A DNA stretch of 51,371 bases from assembly GCA_009928955.1 (NCBI GenBank), contig SABN01000008.1, positions 1 through 51,371 of the forward strand, written 5' to 3'. The number at the start of each line of letters is the position of its first letter. Within the stretch, counting starts at the first letter, position 1. Positions 1 through 10,200 of this stretch are shown here, piece after piece. The translations under genes were made by a program, and so were the position numbers. Below the pieces are notes generated by a model, which made no database searches, was not told the origin of the DNA, and saw only the letters and a list, made by a program, of their open reading frames with translations. Source of the stretch: Opitutia bacterium. GTDB lineage: Bacteria > Verrucomicrobiota > Kiritimatiellia > CAIQIC01 > Lenti-01.

Positions 1-1
1 G

Positions 2-706
2 TACACCCTCAATTGGCTCTCGGCCGGAACCTATCGGGTTCGGTTTGAAGACGGGAGCGGGGATTACGTCTCCGAGGCGTACAGCAACGCCGTGGATATT
101 GCCTCGGGCACGGACATCGTGGTGCCGACCGGCACGACCGTCTCCAACATCAACGCCTCGCTGGCCTCCACTTACGCCACGATCTCCGGCACCGTCACCG
201 GAGCGGACGGCACGGCACCCCTGCAAGGAGTCTGGGCTTATCTCTATCGCTGGGACGGCTCGAATTGGCAGTATGTCGATCATGCCGCGACCGGCGCCGG
301 CGGCCATTACTCCATCGGCGGGCTAGCCGCCGGGACCTATCGCGTCGGGTTTGAATGCGGCAGCGGCAACTATCTATACGAGGCGTACAACGGCGCCTCG
401 GATCTGGATTCCGCCACGAATCTCGTCGTGCCCGCAGGAACGATGGTCTCGGGCATCGATGCGACCCTGACGGCTTCGGGCGCTTATCCATCGGAAGTCG
501 CCGGCATCCAAAAGACCGGCGCGAACGCCTTCGAGCTATCGATCATCGGTACCGAGGGCCGCTACTACATGATGCAATGGACCCCCTCCATGACGGGGAT
601 CTGGGTGAATACGGGCGGGTCGTTCTATTGCGGGCCAGGCAACCATGTCATCCCTCTGGCGCCCACGGGTACTGTGGGTTTCTGGCGCGTGATCTTGGCC
701 CCGTAG
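2..706 (+). CDS. Secreted carboxypeptidase-regulatory-like repeat protein, 3' part (5' truncated)
   Basis: The reading frame is open from the first bases of the window and stops at 704-706, so the start lies outside. It holds at least two copies of a beta-sandwich repeat about 102 residues apart. Each has the core AGTYRV(R/G)FE.GSG followed by EAY..A.D and a VP.GT.VS.I.A.L ending, resembling the carboxypeptidase-regulatory-like/Cna-B class of extracellular folds. The last 70 residues form a different domain ending in GFWRVILAP, which resembles the C-termini of two other secreted proteins in this window. Function is unknown; a large secreted or surface protein is the most that can be said. It converges on the helicase gene. 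Confidence 0.75.
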   Translation, partial: YTLNWLSAGTYRVRFEDGSGDYVSEAYSNAVDIASGTDIVVPTGTTVSNINASLASTYATISGTVTGADGTAPLQGVWAYLYRWDGSNWQYVDHAATGAGGHYSIGGLAAGTYRVGFECGSGNYLYEAYNGASDLDSATNLVVPAGTMVSGIDATLTASGAYPSEVAGIQKTGANAFELSIIGTEGRYYMMQWTPSMTGIWVNTGGSFYCGPGNHVIPLAPTGTVGFWRVILAP

Positions 707-745
707 CGCGGTTCAAACGCTTGGCAGAATGCGATCCGGGTTTCT

Positions 746-771
746 CGCGCGGGCAGCGACCGCGCCCGTTT
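746..771 (+). terminator. Weak hairpin after the truncated secreted gene
   Basis: GCGCGG (747-752) pairs with CCGCGC (760-765) around a 7-base loop, followed by CCGTTT. It is only 40 bases past the stop codon and lies between convergent genes, but the T tract is short. Confidence 0.3.
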
Positions 772-888
772 GGACCAATTCGGATCCTTCGGCGGGCCAG
801 GGGGGTCGCGCTCCGGCGGTCTCCCCGCTCGTGACCCGGCGATCTTGACCGTGGCCCGCGGGCGGGACGCTCGTGCCGCCGGGCGCCG

Positions 889-3800
889 CTAGAGGGCGAG
901 CAGCTCCTGCACGTCGTCCCACGTGAGATTGTGGACATCCGTGGCGGAATCGTCGTCCTCGAGGGTGGCGTTGTAGAGCTTCTGCTTCTTGCGCTGGAGC
1001 GCGAGCACGCGCTCTTCGATGGAATCCTGCGCGATGAGTTTGACGCTGTACACGGTGCGCTTCTGGCCGATGCGGTAGGCGCGGTCGGTGGCCTGGTTCT
1101 CCACGGCGGGGTTCCACCACGGATCGTAATGGATCACCATGTCGGCGCCGGTCAGGTTCAGGCCGGTGCCGCCGGCCTTCAGGCTGATGAGGAACAGCGG
1201 GATGGAGGCGTCGCGGTTGAATTCCTGCACGATCTTCAGGCGCTCCTGCGTGGCGCCGTCGAGATAGCAGTGGCGCAGGTTGCGGCGGTGCAGCTCGGCG
1301 CGCAAAATGGTCAGCATCGAGACGAACTGGCTGAAGACCAGCACGCGATGGCCGGCGTCCATCGCTTCGTCCAGCAGTTCGAAGAAGAGGTCCATCTTGG
1401 CGGAGGGCTCCTTCGACTCGAGACCCTTGAGCTTGAGCAGATCCAGATGGCAGCAGACCTGCCGCAGGCGCAGCAGCGTGTTCAAGATCTCGAACTTGGC
1501 GCGCTGGAAGCCTTGCGTGGCGACCAGATCGGCGATCTTGCGCCGCGAGTCCTCCAGCAACGCCGCGTAGACCTTCTTCTGGTCGCCGCTGAGCGCGCAA
1601 GCGGCGATGCGCTCGATCTTGGGAGGGAGCTCCTTGGCGACATCCCTTTTCATGCGGCGCAGCAGGAAGGGCCGCAGCTTGCGGCGGAGCTTCCATTGCG
1701 CGAGCTCGCCTTCGGGTCCGCCCTGCGCGATGGGCTGCTCGATGTTGGCGCGGAACGACTCGTGGTTGCCCAGATAGCCGGGCATCAGGAAATCCATGAT
1801 GCTCCACAGATCGGACACGCCGTTCTCGATGGGCGTGCCCGTGAGCACGAAACGATGCTGGGCGCGCAGGCGCTTGGCGGCATGGGCGTTCTGGGTGGAC
1901 TGGTTCTTGATGTGCTGGGCCTCGTCCAGCACCACGGCCATGAATTCGATCGGCTCGTAGAGGTCGATGTCCCGCCGCATCAGGGCGTAGGAGGTGACGA
2001 CGACATCGAGTTTCTGCAGGTCTTTCCAGCGGGCGTGGCGGTCGGCGCCGGCCATGGTGCCGACCTTGAGCCAAGGCGTGAAGCGCGAGGCTTCCGCCGC
2101 CCAGTTGTCCACCAAGCTCGTGGGGCAGACGATCAGCGAGGGCTTGCGCGAGTCGCCCGTGCGCTCGGCGCCGGCCATCGTCAGCCACACCAGCATCTGG
2201 AGGGTCTTGCCGAGGCCCATCTCGTCGGCGAGGATGCCGCCGAAGCGGTTGCGTTCGAGGAAGCGGAGCCAGCGCACGCCATCCTTCTGGTAGGGGCGCA
2301 GGAGCCGATCGAAGGCGGGGTCGAGGGATTCTTCCACCATCGGGGAGATCCGGTTTTTCTGGGCGGCGCCCTGGATCCAGTCGGGCGGCGCCTCGACATC
2401 CACGCCATCGAGCGCCTGCAGGGCGCTGGCGGCATAGGCGGCATAGACGGGGGCGAGCCGGAAGCTGCCGGGCTGCTTCCCCTCGCCCGAGGAGCAGTCG
2501 CTGAAAACGCTCTGGAGGGCGCGGATCGCCTCGGCATCCAGCAGGATGGTCCGCCCGTGGTGCTCGATGTGGGAATCGCCTTTCAACAAAGCGCGATGGA
2601 TCTCGGCGGAGGACAGCCCGCCGCTGCCGCCGTCGTCATAGTCGAACCGGACATCGAACCAGCCGTCGGCGCCGGCCTGGGCGTCGATGCGCACCACGGG
2701 GGTGGCGAAGGAGGCCGCGTCCATCGTGGCGCGGATGCGGCCGTCCCATTCGATGCGCCAGCCGCGGCGGCGCAGCGCGGGCACCGCGCTGCCAAGGAAG
2801 TTGAGCACCTCGCGGGTGCCCACGATGGCATTCAGGGCCGCGCCCGTCGGTCCGGCCAGCCCGAAGCGGCGCAGCGAGGCCAGCGCCGCCTCCTCCGCCG
2901 GCAAGTCGCGCAGCGTGTAGCGCAAAATGTCCTCGGGATCGGGATGCGCGAACGACCCCTTGGCCGAGGTTTGGGCCGCGGCCAGCTCCACGTCGCCATA
3001 GACCGCCAGCAATTGCATGGCCAGGCTCGCGGGACTTCCGCGCACCACCAGGCGGAATTCCGGCTTCTCCGGCTCGAAGATGAAGACGTCCGGCTCGACT
3101 TCCGCCTCCACGCGGACGTGCGCGGAAAGCCGCGGCATCTCCTCGCGCAGAAAACGCGGCACATCCGCGCGGGGAACGACGACGGGGTGCTGGTAGATTT
3201 CCCACAGGGGCGGCGGGAGGAGCTTCTCCAGCGGCCAGAAGTGGCCGCCGCCGAAGACCCAGCCGCTTTTCCCCGCCACGCAATAGGCGGGGAACTCCGC
3301 TCCGCGCATGAATGGCAGCTCCGTATGCGCCACCAGCAGCAGCTCGCCGTTGTCATGGTCCAGATCCACGCGCAGCACCGTCGCAACGGGCGTGGCGTTC
3401 ACCGCCAGCTCCCGCCCGCCTTCCTCCCAGAGCGCGCGGCCTTTGTGCAGGGACAGCAGATTGATGAAATCCCCCATGCCGACCCGCAACTCGTCGGGAA
3501 CCGCCCCTTCCGCGATCTCCTCCAGCACGAACAAGATGGCCTCGTCCTGCGCCGCGAGGCCCAGCACCGCGTCGCGCGGCACCTCGCCGATGGGATGCTT
3601 CGCCCCGTGGAACTCCAAGAAAACCCGCACCGAGACCTTCCCCTCCAGCGCGGCCTCGCGCCAGGCGCGGGGCAAGCCGAGGAACAGCGCGCAATTCAGC
3701 GCGCCGGGCGTGCCCGGCGCCGCGCGCTTGAAGAAGGCCTGCGCCTCGACCTGCCGCAGATGCTGCGCCCGGCGCTCCTCCTCCTGCAGCTTGCGCTCGC

Positions 3801-4095
3801 GCTCCGGATCGTTGTTCCGGGCCAACAGCGCCAAGCCCAGCGCGATGACATGGGCGCAGATGATCCCCCGCTCCACGTTGTCGCGGCAGGGACATCGGTT
3901 TTCGCAGGAGTGGTCCGGCAGGATCCGGGCGGCCGTCTTGATCGAGCGGCTGCCCCAGGAAAGCGTCCCCTTCATCAGCGGCGCCTCGAACGCCGCCTCC
4001 AGCACCAAGCCGCGCTCGAACAACGTGAGCCCGTCCCGGAAGGTGACGGCCCCCCCCCAGCTTTGCAGCATCTTGTATGTGAACGGCAACTTCAC
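889..4095 (-). CDS. SWIM zinc-finger SNF2-family helicase
   Basis: About 1068 residues. The N-terminal SWIM finger has the CxC-x9-CxH pattern (C68, C70, C80, H82), followed by a long variable region. The SNF2 ATPase comes next, with Walker A GLGKT near residue 627 and the DEAQ box near 723. The helicase C-terminal half reaches FNRD...SLKAGGTGLNL and the YRIGQ motif. This architecture is that of bacterial HepA/RapA-like SNF2 proteins, thought to remodel nucleic acid-protein complexes; the exact role is unknown. I prefer the GTG start at 4095 because GGGAG sits 6 bases upstream; the frame stays open to an ATG at 4158 that lacks a ribosome site. A G9 tract occupies codons 13-15. Confidence 0.88.
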   Translation of the reverse strand: MKLPFTYKMLQSWGGAVTFRDGLTLFERGLVLEAAFEAPLMKGTLSWGSRSIKTAARILPDHSCENRCPCRDNVERGIICAHVIALGLALLARNNDPERERKLQEEERRAQHLRQVEAQAFFKRAAPGTPGALNCALFLGLPRAWREAALEGKVSVRVFLEFHGAKHPIGEVPRDAVLGLAAQDEAILFVLEEIAEGAVPDELRVGMGDFINLLSLHKGRALWEEGGRELAVNATPVATVLRVDLDHDNGELLLVAHTELPFMRGAEFPAYCVAGKSGWVFGGGHFWPLEKLLPPPLWEIYQHPVVVPRADVPRFLREEMPRLSAHVRVEAEVEPDVFIFEPEKPEFRLVVRGSPASLAMQLLAVYGDVELAAAQTSAKGSFAHPDPEDILRYTLRDLPAEEAALASLRRFGLAGPTGAALNAIVGTREVLNFLGSAVPALRRRGWRIEWDGRIRATMDAASFATPVVRIDAQAGADGWFDVRFDYDDGGSGGLSSAEIHRALLKGDSHIEHHGRTILLDAEAIRALQSVFSDCSSGEGKQPGSFRLAPVYAAYAASALQALDGVDVEAPPDWIQGAAQKNRISPMVEESLDPAFDRLLRPYQKDGVRWLRFLERNRFGGILADEMGLGKTLQMLVWLTMAGAERTGDSRKPSLIVCPTSLVDNWAAEASRFTPWLKVGTMAGADRHARWKDLQKLDVVVTSYALMRRDIDLYEPIEFMAVVLDEAQHIKNQSTQNAHAAKRLRAQHRFVLTGTPIENGVSDLWSIMDFLMPGYLGNHESFRANIEQPIAQGGPEGELAQWKLRRKLRPFLLRRMKRDVAKELPPKIERIAACALSGDQKKVYAALLEDSRRKIADLVATQGFQRAKFEILNTLLRLRQVCCHLDLLKLKGLESKEPSAKMDLFFELLDEAMDAGHRVLVFSQFVSMLTILRAELHRRNLRHCYLDGATQERLKIVQEFNRDASIPLFLISLKAGGTGLNLTGADMVIHYDPWWNPAVENQATDRAYRIGQKRTVYSVKLIAQDSIEERVLALQRKKQKLYNATLEDDDSATDVHNLTWDDVQELLAL
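4050..4058 (-). repeat. G9 homopolymer tract in the SNF2 gene
   Basis: Nine C on the plus strand, which is nine G in the coding strand at codons 13-15. A one-base slip would abolish translation of nearly the whole protein. Confidence 0.7.
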
Positions 4096-4235
4096 GGATC
4101 GCTCCCGGCACGATTTCCACGGCGACACAAATGGGGGAAAATACAGGTTTCGCGCCAAATGGCAACCCTGGAAATGAAAGAAGCCGCCCGCCGGCCCCCT
4201 GCCGGTCGCGCGTTTCTCCGGCTTGAAATTCCCGC

Positions 4236-4264
4236 TTGCCCGGCACGCCTCCGGCCCGTATGCT
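4236..4264 (+). promoter_or_regulatory. Candidate sigma70-type promoter for the PpiD-like gene
   Basis: TTGCCC (4236-4241), a 17-base spacer and TATGCT (4259-4264). Each hexamer matches 4 of 6 consensus positions, and the start codon is about 70 bases downstream. Confidence 0.35.
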
Positions 4265-4336
4265 CCTGCCCCAATGTGTGCCGCCCGGGTCGGCCCGGGC
4301 GGATAGAATGCTCAGTTGTGGAAAGAGAGCCCGCCG

Positions 4337-6094
4337 ATGACCATGATGATTTCAAAGTTCCATCGATTGATCCAGTCCCGCCTGTTGTGGGGCGCGTTCC
4401 TGATCATCATCGTCTTTTCCTTCGTCATCTGGGGCATGGTCTGGCCCTCGGAGATCGACAAGATGGACCAGGTGAACGCGGCCGGAAGGCTCGACGGCCA
4501 GACGGTCTCCCATGGGGAGTACCGCTCGGCGTATCTGAACACCTTCATGGCGCAGTCGCTGTCCACCGGCCGTGAAATCGCCTCCACGCCGGAGAACGAT
4601 GCGATCCTGCGCCGCCTGTCGTGGAAGCGCCTGGCCACCCTGCGCGAAGCCGCCAAGCTGGGCGTCGCCGCCACGGAGCAGGAGCTGATCGGCGCCATCC
4701 GGTCGAACTTCGCCGAAACGAATGGCGCCTACAACCCCCAGCGCTACCAGGCCTTTCTGCAGGGCGTGATGCGCCCGATGGGCTTTTCGGCCGCCCAGTT
4801 CGAACAGCACCTCCGCGAGGAAATCGCCATCCAGAAGCTCGGAAGCCTGATCGGCCGCCAAGCGCATGTCACCCCGCTGGAGATCCGCCGGACCTTCGAA
4901 ACCCTGCTGGACACCTTCATCGTCGAATATGCCGCCGTGCGCGTGGAGGATGTCGAAAAGAACGTGGCGGTTTCGGAAGCGGATGCGCGGAAGTTCTACG
5001 AAGCCGACCCCGCCGCCTTCACCGTGCCTGAACAGCGCGAAGTCGCCTATGCGGCCTTCCCGGTCGCCGACCACCAAGATGACGCGCTTGAAATCTCCGA
5101 TGACGACATCCAAGACTATTACGAGCTGCATATCGAGGACTACGCCACGCAGGAAACCGGGGCGGATGGCCAGCCCCGCGAAACCGTCGCCGAACTCGAC
5201 GCCGTGAAGGAAGACATCGTGAAAGCCCTGCGCCGCGAAGCGGCCCTGGCCAAGGCCGACGCCACCGCCGCGGAACTGGCTTTCCGCGCCATCCCCGACC
5301 GCGACGGCGCCATCCCCGATTTCGCCGCCGAGGTGGAAAAGTCCGGCCGCAAAATGGAAAAACTGCCGCCCTTTTCGCGCTTCGATCTGCCCCTGGAAGA
5401 CGCGGGCGCGGTCTTCGCCGCCGCCGCGTTCGAGCTGGCCCCCAATGCCTACGACCGCGTCAGCGCCCCGGTCGCCGGCCAAGACAACGTCTATGTGATC
5501 TATCTCGAAAAGGAAATCGCGCCGCGCGTGCCTGCGTTCGACGAGGCCAAGGACCAAGCCATGGCCGCCGCCACGCAGAAGGCCCTGGTCGACGCGCTGA
5601 CGGCCAAGGCCATGGCGGTCAAGGAGGCCGCCGTCTCCGGACTCGCCGCCGGCAAGTCCTTCGCGCAATCGCTCGCCGGCCTGGGCGTGGAGGTGTCCGC
5701 CGCCGAACCCTTCACCGGGCTCTCCGGCTCGTCCTCGACCAACGCAGCCATCCAAGCCCTCGTGCAAGTCGTGGTGGCCTACAATCCGGGCGAGGTGACC
5801 GATCCGGCCCCCATCGAGGAGGGCGCCATCGTGGCCTATCTGAAGGCCCGCACGGCCGCCGACGACGCCAGCTTCGACTCCTATCGGGAGGAAATCGCCT
5901 CCGTCATCCGCAACCGCCGCGCCCAAGGATTGTTCCGCGACTGGCAGGCCGGATTGCTCGAGCCCGGACGCTTCACCGATTTGCAGCGCGCCGCCGACCT
6001 CGACGACTTGGAAGAAGACCTCGACGAGGCGACCGGGGAAGCGCCGGAAGAAACCGACGAAGCCGCCCCCGCCGCGGAACAAGAGCAGATGTAG
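4337..6094 (+). CDS. PpiD/SurA-N-like membrane-anchored periplasmic chaperone
   Basis: About 585 residues from the ATG at 4337, chosen because GAGAG lies just upstream; other in-frame ATGs follow within 9 bases. A short cytoplasmic N-terminus leads to one membrane segment (about residues 14-35, ending FVIWGMVW) and then a SurA/PpiD N-domain beginning with a G-x-L-D-G-Q-T-V-S motif. This matches PpiD and SurA_N_3 proteins that assist outer-membrane and periplasmic protein folding. The central region lacks an obvious intact parvulin core, so it may be a chaperone without isomerase activity. The last 40 residues are very acidic (EEDLDEA..., EETDEA). It is 24 bases upstream of the aldolase gene and probably co-transcribed with it. 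Confidence 0.75.
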   Translation: MTMMISKFHRLIQSRLLWGAFLIIIVFSFVIWGMVWPSEIDKMDQVNAAGRLDGQTVSHGEYRSAYLNTFMAQSLSTGREIASTPENDAILRRLSWKRLATLREAAKLGVAATEQELIGAIRSNFAETNGAYNPQRYQAFLQGVMRPMGFSAAQFEQHLREEIAIQKLGSLIGRQAHVTPLEIRRTFETLLDTFIVEYAAVRVEDVEKNVAVSEADARKFYEADPAAFTVPEQREVAYAAFPVADHQDDALEISDDDIQDYYELHIEDYATQETGADGQPRETVAELDAVKEDIVKALRREAALAKADATAAELAFRAIPDRDGAIPDFAAEVEKSGRKMEKLPPFSRFDLPLEDAGAVFAAAAFELAPNAYDRVSAPVAGQDNVYVIYLEKEIAPRVPAFDEAKDQAMAAATQKALVDALTAKAMAVKEAAVSGLAAGKSFAQSLAGLGVEVSAAEPFTGLSGSSSTNAAIQALVQVVVAYNPGEVTDPAPIEEGAIVAYLKARTAADDASFDSYREEIASVIRNRRAQGLFRDWQAGLLEPGRFTDLQRAADLDDLEEDLDEATGEAPEETDEAAPAAEQEQM

Positions 6095-6118
6095 AAACGC
6101 CAACCCAGGAGCCCCCCC

Positions 6119-7069
6119 ATGATCGTCACCACCAAAGAACTCTTCGCCCACGCCTACGGCAAATATGCCATCGGCGCCTACAACATCAACAACCTCGAGC
6201 AGACCATGGGCCTCTTCAAGGGCAACGTGGACAGCAAGGCCCCGTTCATCGTGCAGCTCTCCAAGGGCGCGCGCTCCTACACCCACAAGCTCATGCTCGA
6301 AGCCATGATGAAGACCGCCAACGAGATCTTCCCCGAGGCCGTCTTCGCCATCCACCTCGACCACGGCGATGAAGCCACCTGCATGGATTGCATCAAGTCG
6401 GGCTATTCCTCCGTGATGATCGACCACTCCCACGCCCCCTTCGAAGAGAACGTGGCCGTCACCAAGCGCGTCGTCGAGGCCGCCCACGCCAAGGGCGTCG
6501 TCGTCGAGGCCGAAATCGGCCAGCTCAAGGGCATCGAGGAAGACATCGTCGCCGCCGAACACGTCTACACCCAGCCCGACGAAGCCTATCAGTTCGTCAA
6601 GCAGACCGGCTGCGACAGCCTCGCCTGCGCGATCGGCACCTCCCACGGCGCCTTCAAATTCAAGGGCGACCAGAAGCTCCGCTTCGACATCCTCGAGAAG
6701 ATCCAGCAGCTGCTCCCCGGCTTCCCGCTCGTCATGCATGGCTCCTCCTCGGTGCCGCAGGACGAAGTGGCCCGCATCAATGCCGCCGGCGGCAACATCA
6801 AGGGCGCCTCGGGCGTGGATGCCTCCCAATTCCTCGGCGCGGCCAAGCTCGGCGTGACGAAGATCAACATCGACACCGATGGCCGCCTGGTCTGGTGCCG
6901 CGTGCACCGCGAGTTCTTCCGGGACCACCCCGAGAAGTTCGACCTGCGCGATCCCGGCAAGGTCTTCATGCCCGAATACGCGAAGTTCATCGCGGCCAAG
7001 AACGTGCTGCTCGGCAGCGCCGGCCAAGTGGATGACGCCCGGGCCTATATCGCCGCCAATAAGAAATAG
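6119..7069 (+). CDS. fba: Class II fructose-bisphosphate aldolase
   Basis: 316 residues. This zinc-dependent enzyme splits fructose-1,6-bisphosphate into dihydroxyacetone phosphate and glyceraldehyde-3-phosphate in glycolysis, or condenses them in gluconeogenesis. Visible hallmarks are HLDHGD (zinc and catalytic region), VEAEIGQ, GTSHG, LVMHGSSSVP and KINIDTD (phosphate binding). It belongs to the longer class II type that also includes fructose-1,6-bisphosphate aldolases of the CbbA/Fba line. A strong hairpin terminator follows at once, so this is the last gene of the two-gene unit with the PpiD-like gene. Confidence 0.95.
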   Translation: MIVTTKELFAHAYGKYAIGAYNINNLEQTMGLFKGNVDSKAPFIVQLSKGARSYTHKLMLEAMMKTANEIFPEAVFAIHLDHGDEATCMDCIKSGYSSVMIDHSHAPFEENVAVTKRVVEAAHAKGVVVEAEIGQLKGIEEDIVAAEHVYTQPDEAYQFVKQTGCDSLACAIGTSHGAFKFKGDQKLRFDILEKIQQLLPGFPLVMHGSSSVPQDEVARINAAGGNIKGASGVDASQFLGAAKLGVTKINIDTDGRLVWCRVHREFFRDHPEKFDLRDPGKVFMPEYAKFIAAKNVLLGSAGQVDDARAYIAANKK

Positions 7070-7090
7070 GAGCCGGTTCGACTGGTTGCC

Positions 7091-7120
7091 GGCCGGGAGG
7101 ATTCTTCCTCCCGGTCTTTT
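7091..7120 (+). terminator. Rho-independent terminator after fba
   Basis: CCGGGAGG (7093-7100) and CCTCCCGG (7107-7114) form a perfect 8-base stem with loop ATTCTT, followed by TCTTTTATTT, 22 bases after the stop codon. Confidence 0.85.
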
Positions 7121-7280
7121 ATTTCTGCATTTTTCTCCAAGTATAACGCTATATTAGAATCATATAAGATTTGCCGCTTGCAGGGTAGAGCGTTTTATCA
7201 TAGGGTACTGATACTTCCCGCAGGCGCGTGTCTCCGGCGGGGCGGTTCGAAGCAATCCACAACCATGGTTGGGCCTGAAT
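7121..7280 (+). promoter_or_regulatory. AT-rich upstream region of the GH57 gene
   Basis: A sharply AT-rich stretch (about 7130-7175) lies between the fba terminator and the GH57 start, followed by TTGCCG (7171-7176) and TATCAT (7196-7201) with a long 19-base spacer. A promoter here is likely by position, but the exact elements are uncertain. No riboswitch fold was recognised in the roughly 80-base leader. Confidence 0.35.
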
Positions 7281-10200
7281 ATGAATGCAAAAAGCAGACT
7301 CCTCTCCACCGCGATCCTTGGCACCGCCGCCGCCGGCTTCTTCGCCGTCGCCTTGCCCGAAGCACAAGCCAACGGCAACGTGCATGTGTCGCGCTTCTGG
7401 CACAACCACCAGCCGCTCTATTGGCCGGAATGGAACAGCAACGGCAGCCAGACTTCCCGCGGCCAATTCGCCTGGGATTCCATCGTGCTCAAGCCCGGCC
7501 AGAACTACGGCGGCCTCAGCCCGAAACAGCACCCGGAAAACGATCTGAACGCCATCTTCGGCGTGGATGACCGCAAGACATCCTACCAGTACGGCCCGCG
7601 CAATTCCCTCAACACCTTTTCCGGCGGCGGGTTCGCTCTCAGTTATTCAGGCTCTCTCATTGACAACGTCCGCCAACTCGGCAGCGGCGGACATATGGGT
7701 TATGGCGGCGACTGGAACAGCGGCAACACCCAGGCGCGCCAGGCCGGCCGCCTCGACCTCGTCGGTTTCACCTACCACCACTCCCTCGCCCCCCTCCTGC
7801 CCAAGGAGGTCCTGCGCAAGGAAGTCCAGACCTTCAAGCAGGCCTGGTGGAAAGCCTGGGGCGGCAACAGCGATCTGAGCGACCACTCGAAGGGCTTCTT
7901 CCCGACCGAAATGGGCTACTCGCGCCACATCATCGACGTCCTCGCCGACGAGGGCTACGAATGGCTCATCGTTCCAAGCCACCACATCAGCCGCACCTCC
8001 CCCAGCTACAACACCAAGGCCAATCCGGAGGGTTCCTACAACATCTTCTCCAGCCCCCCCAACAAGGCCGACCAACTCGGGCCGACGTTCACCGATGGCT
8101 GGTGGTATGGCGAACCCAACCCCGGCAATGCCGCCTGGAACGTTTCTCCGTTCGCCTACCAGCTCCACAAGGTGCAATATGTCAATCCCAACACCGGCGC
8201 CATCAAGGAAATGGTGGCCGTGCCGTCCGACGACGTGCTGAGCTATCGCTACGGCTACGCCAGCGAAGGCATCAGCAAGATCCAAACCTACATCTCCCCG
8301 TTCGCAACCGACCCTGCCCGCCCCGTCATCGTCATGCCCTCCACCGACGGCGACAACGCCTGGGGCGGCGGCTCGAGCTCGTGGATGGAGGCCACCCCGC
8401 AGCTCTTCAACGATTCCGCCAACGCCGGCTATGTCAAAAACATTCCCGGCGCGTTCGTCAATGCCCACAAGGCCAACGCCCCCGTCACCCACATCGAGGA
8501 CGGCGCCTGGATCTTCCCGGAAATGTGCTACGGATCCCCCAACTTCCTCAAGTGGATCGAGCCCCCCGTCAATCCCAAGAATATCGCCTCCTGCTACCCG
8601 AATACCATGGTCGACATGGAAACCCCCGGCTTCGCCCTCAAATTCTTCAGCTACGCGCCCCTCATGGCCGGCGCCAACTGGTGCATCACCGCCGAACAGA
8701 TTCTCAAGAGCGAAGGCGGCGACGTGCAGGCCTGGAAGATCCAAGCCCCCTATGACCAGCCCGCCGGCACTTGGAACAACCCCAACGACGTCGAACTGGC
8801 CTGGCACATCTATCTGAAAGGCCTCGACTCCGGCTTCAACTACTACGGCGGCCTCGGCAACGACGACGAAGTGAAGCCGGCCCTCGCCACCAAGCGCGCC
8901 GTCGAAAAGCTCCAGTCCTTCATGTCCACCCGCATGCATCTGGACCAGACGCCCCCCACCGTGCTCAAGCCCCAGCGCTTTCCCTACAACCCCGGCGCCT
9001 ACACCTTCGGCTGGTTCAACCGCGTCCCCCAGGTCGACGAGCGCTTCCTGAAGAAAATGGAGTCCGAGTTCTACATCTGGACCCACGCCTACGACGTCAA
9101 CGGCATTTCCAACATCGTCGTCAAGGTCCGCAAGGACAACGATGGCGTCAATTCCATGGCCACCATCCACAACGAAACCTACGCCGGCGGCAGCGATGTC
9201 GGAAGTTGGACCACCGTTTCCATGGCCAAGCGCGTGCTGCCCAAAACCCGCACCGAACTGAACGCCAAGGCCGACAACGGCCAGATCGACTACTTCGTCT
9301 TCGATCCCGCCTTCTGGGCCAACCCCACCCTCGCCGATTACTATTTCGCCAAGATCACCGACGCTTCCCTGCCCGATTTCCGCGGCAAGCTCCTCGACTA
9401 CTATGTCGAGGCCACCGACTACCTCGGCAATGTCCACAAGTCCGAAATCCAGCACGTCTGGGTCGAGGACGACGGCCAAGGCGGCTCCAGCGTGAGCTTC
9501 TCCGCCAATCCCAGCGATTGCGCACCGCTGGTCGTCACCTACAATGCCGAAGGCGGCCCCTTGGAGGGCGTCAGCCCGGTCTATCAGCAGATCAGCTTCG
9601 ACAACGGCACGAACTGGACCCGCCAGCAAATGAACGGCGGCGGCAATCTGTGGACGTTCACCAACGCCGTGCCCGACAACGCGCCCCGGGCCATTGTCTG
9701 GATCGAGAACAACGCCGGCACGATCTCCGACAGCAACGGCGGCGCCAACTGGAGCGTGACCATCCGCGACTGCGATGCACCCTCTGGCCCGTCTGCCGTC
9801 ACCTTCAACCCGGCCGCTCCCGATGGGTGCGATCCCGTTGTCATCCGCTACTACCCCAACGAGGGCCCCCTTCAGAACGCCGCAACGATCAAGATCCATG
9901 TCGGCCGCAACGGCTGGCAGGACACCGTGTCGCCGGACCCGACCATGACCCAGGTCGGCACCTATTGGGAATACACCTATCTCATGGAAACCAACACGAC
10001 CCTCGTCGACGTCGTCTTCAACAACGGCGCCGGCCTCTGGGACAACAACGGCGGCAACGACTGGCACGTCAACGTCGCCAACTGCGGCGATGAACCCGAA
10101 CCCCTGCCGCCGGTCAGCATCAGCCCCACCAACCCGGTCGGGTGCGGGCCCATCACCGTCACCTACAATCCCTCCGGCCGTCCCTTGCTCGGCGTCAACC

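Noticed and set aside
4113-4141. Third copy of the TTTTCCAC palindrome upstream of the SNF2 gene
   Set aside because: Only one arm (ATTTCCACGGCG) is kept and no GTGGAAAA arm follows at the right spacing.
4095-4158. Start of the SNF2 gene at the ATG at 4158
   Set aside because: No ribosome site there, whereas GTG at 4095 has GGGAG at good spacing; left open as the alternative.
931-4575. Plus-strand open frame of about 1214 codons over the SNF2 gene
   Set aside because: Antisense shadow; the minus strand has clear helicase motifs and the plus translation has none.
7121-7280. Riboswitch ahead of the GH57 gene
   Set aside because: No known riboswitch core could be recognised in the leader.
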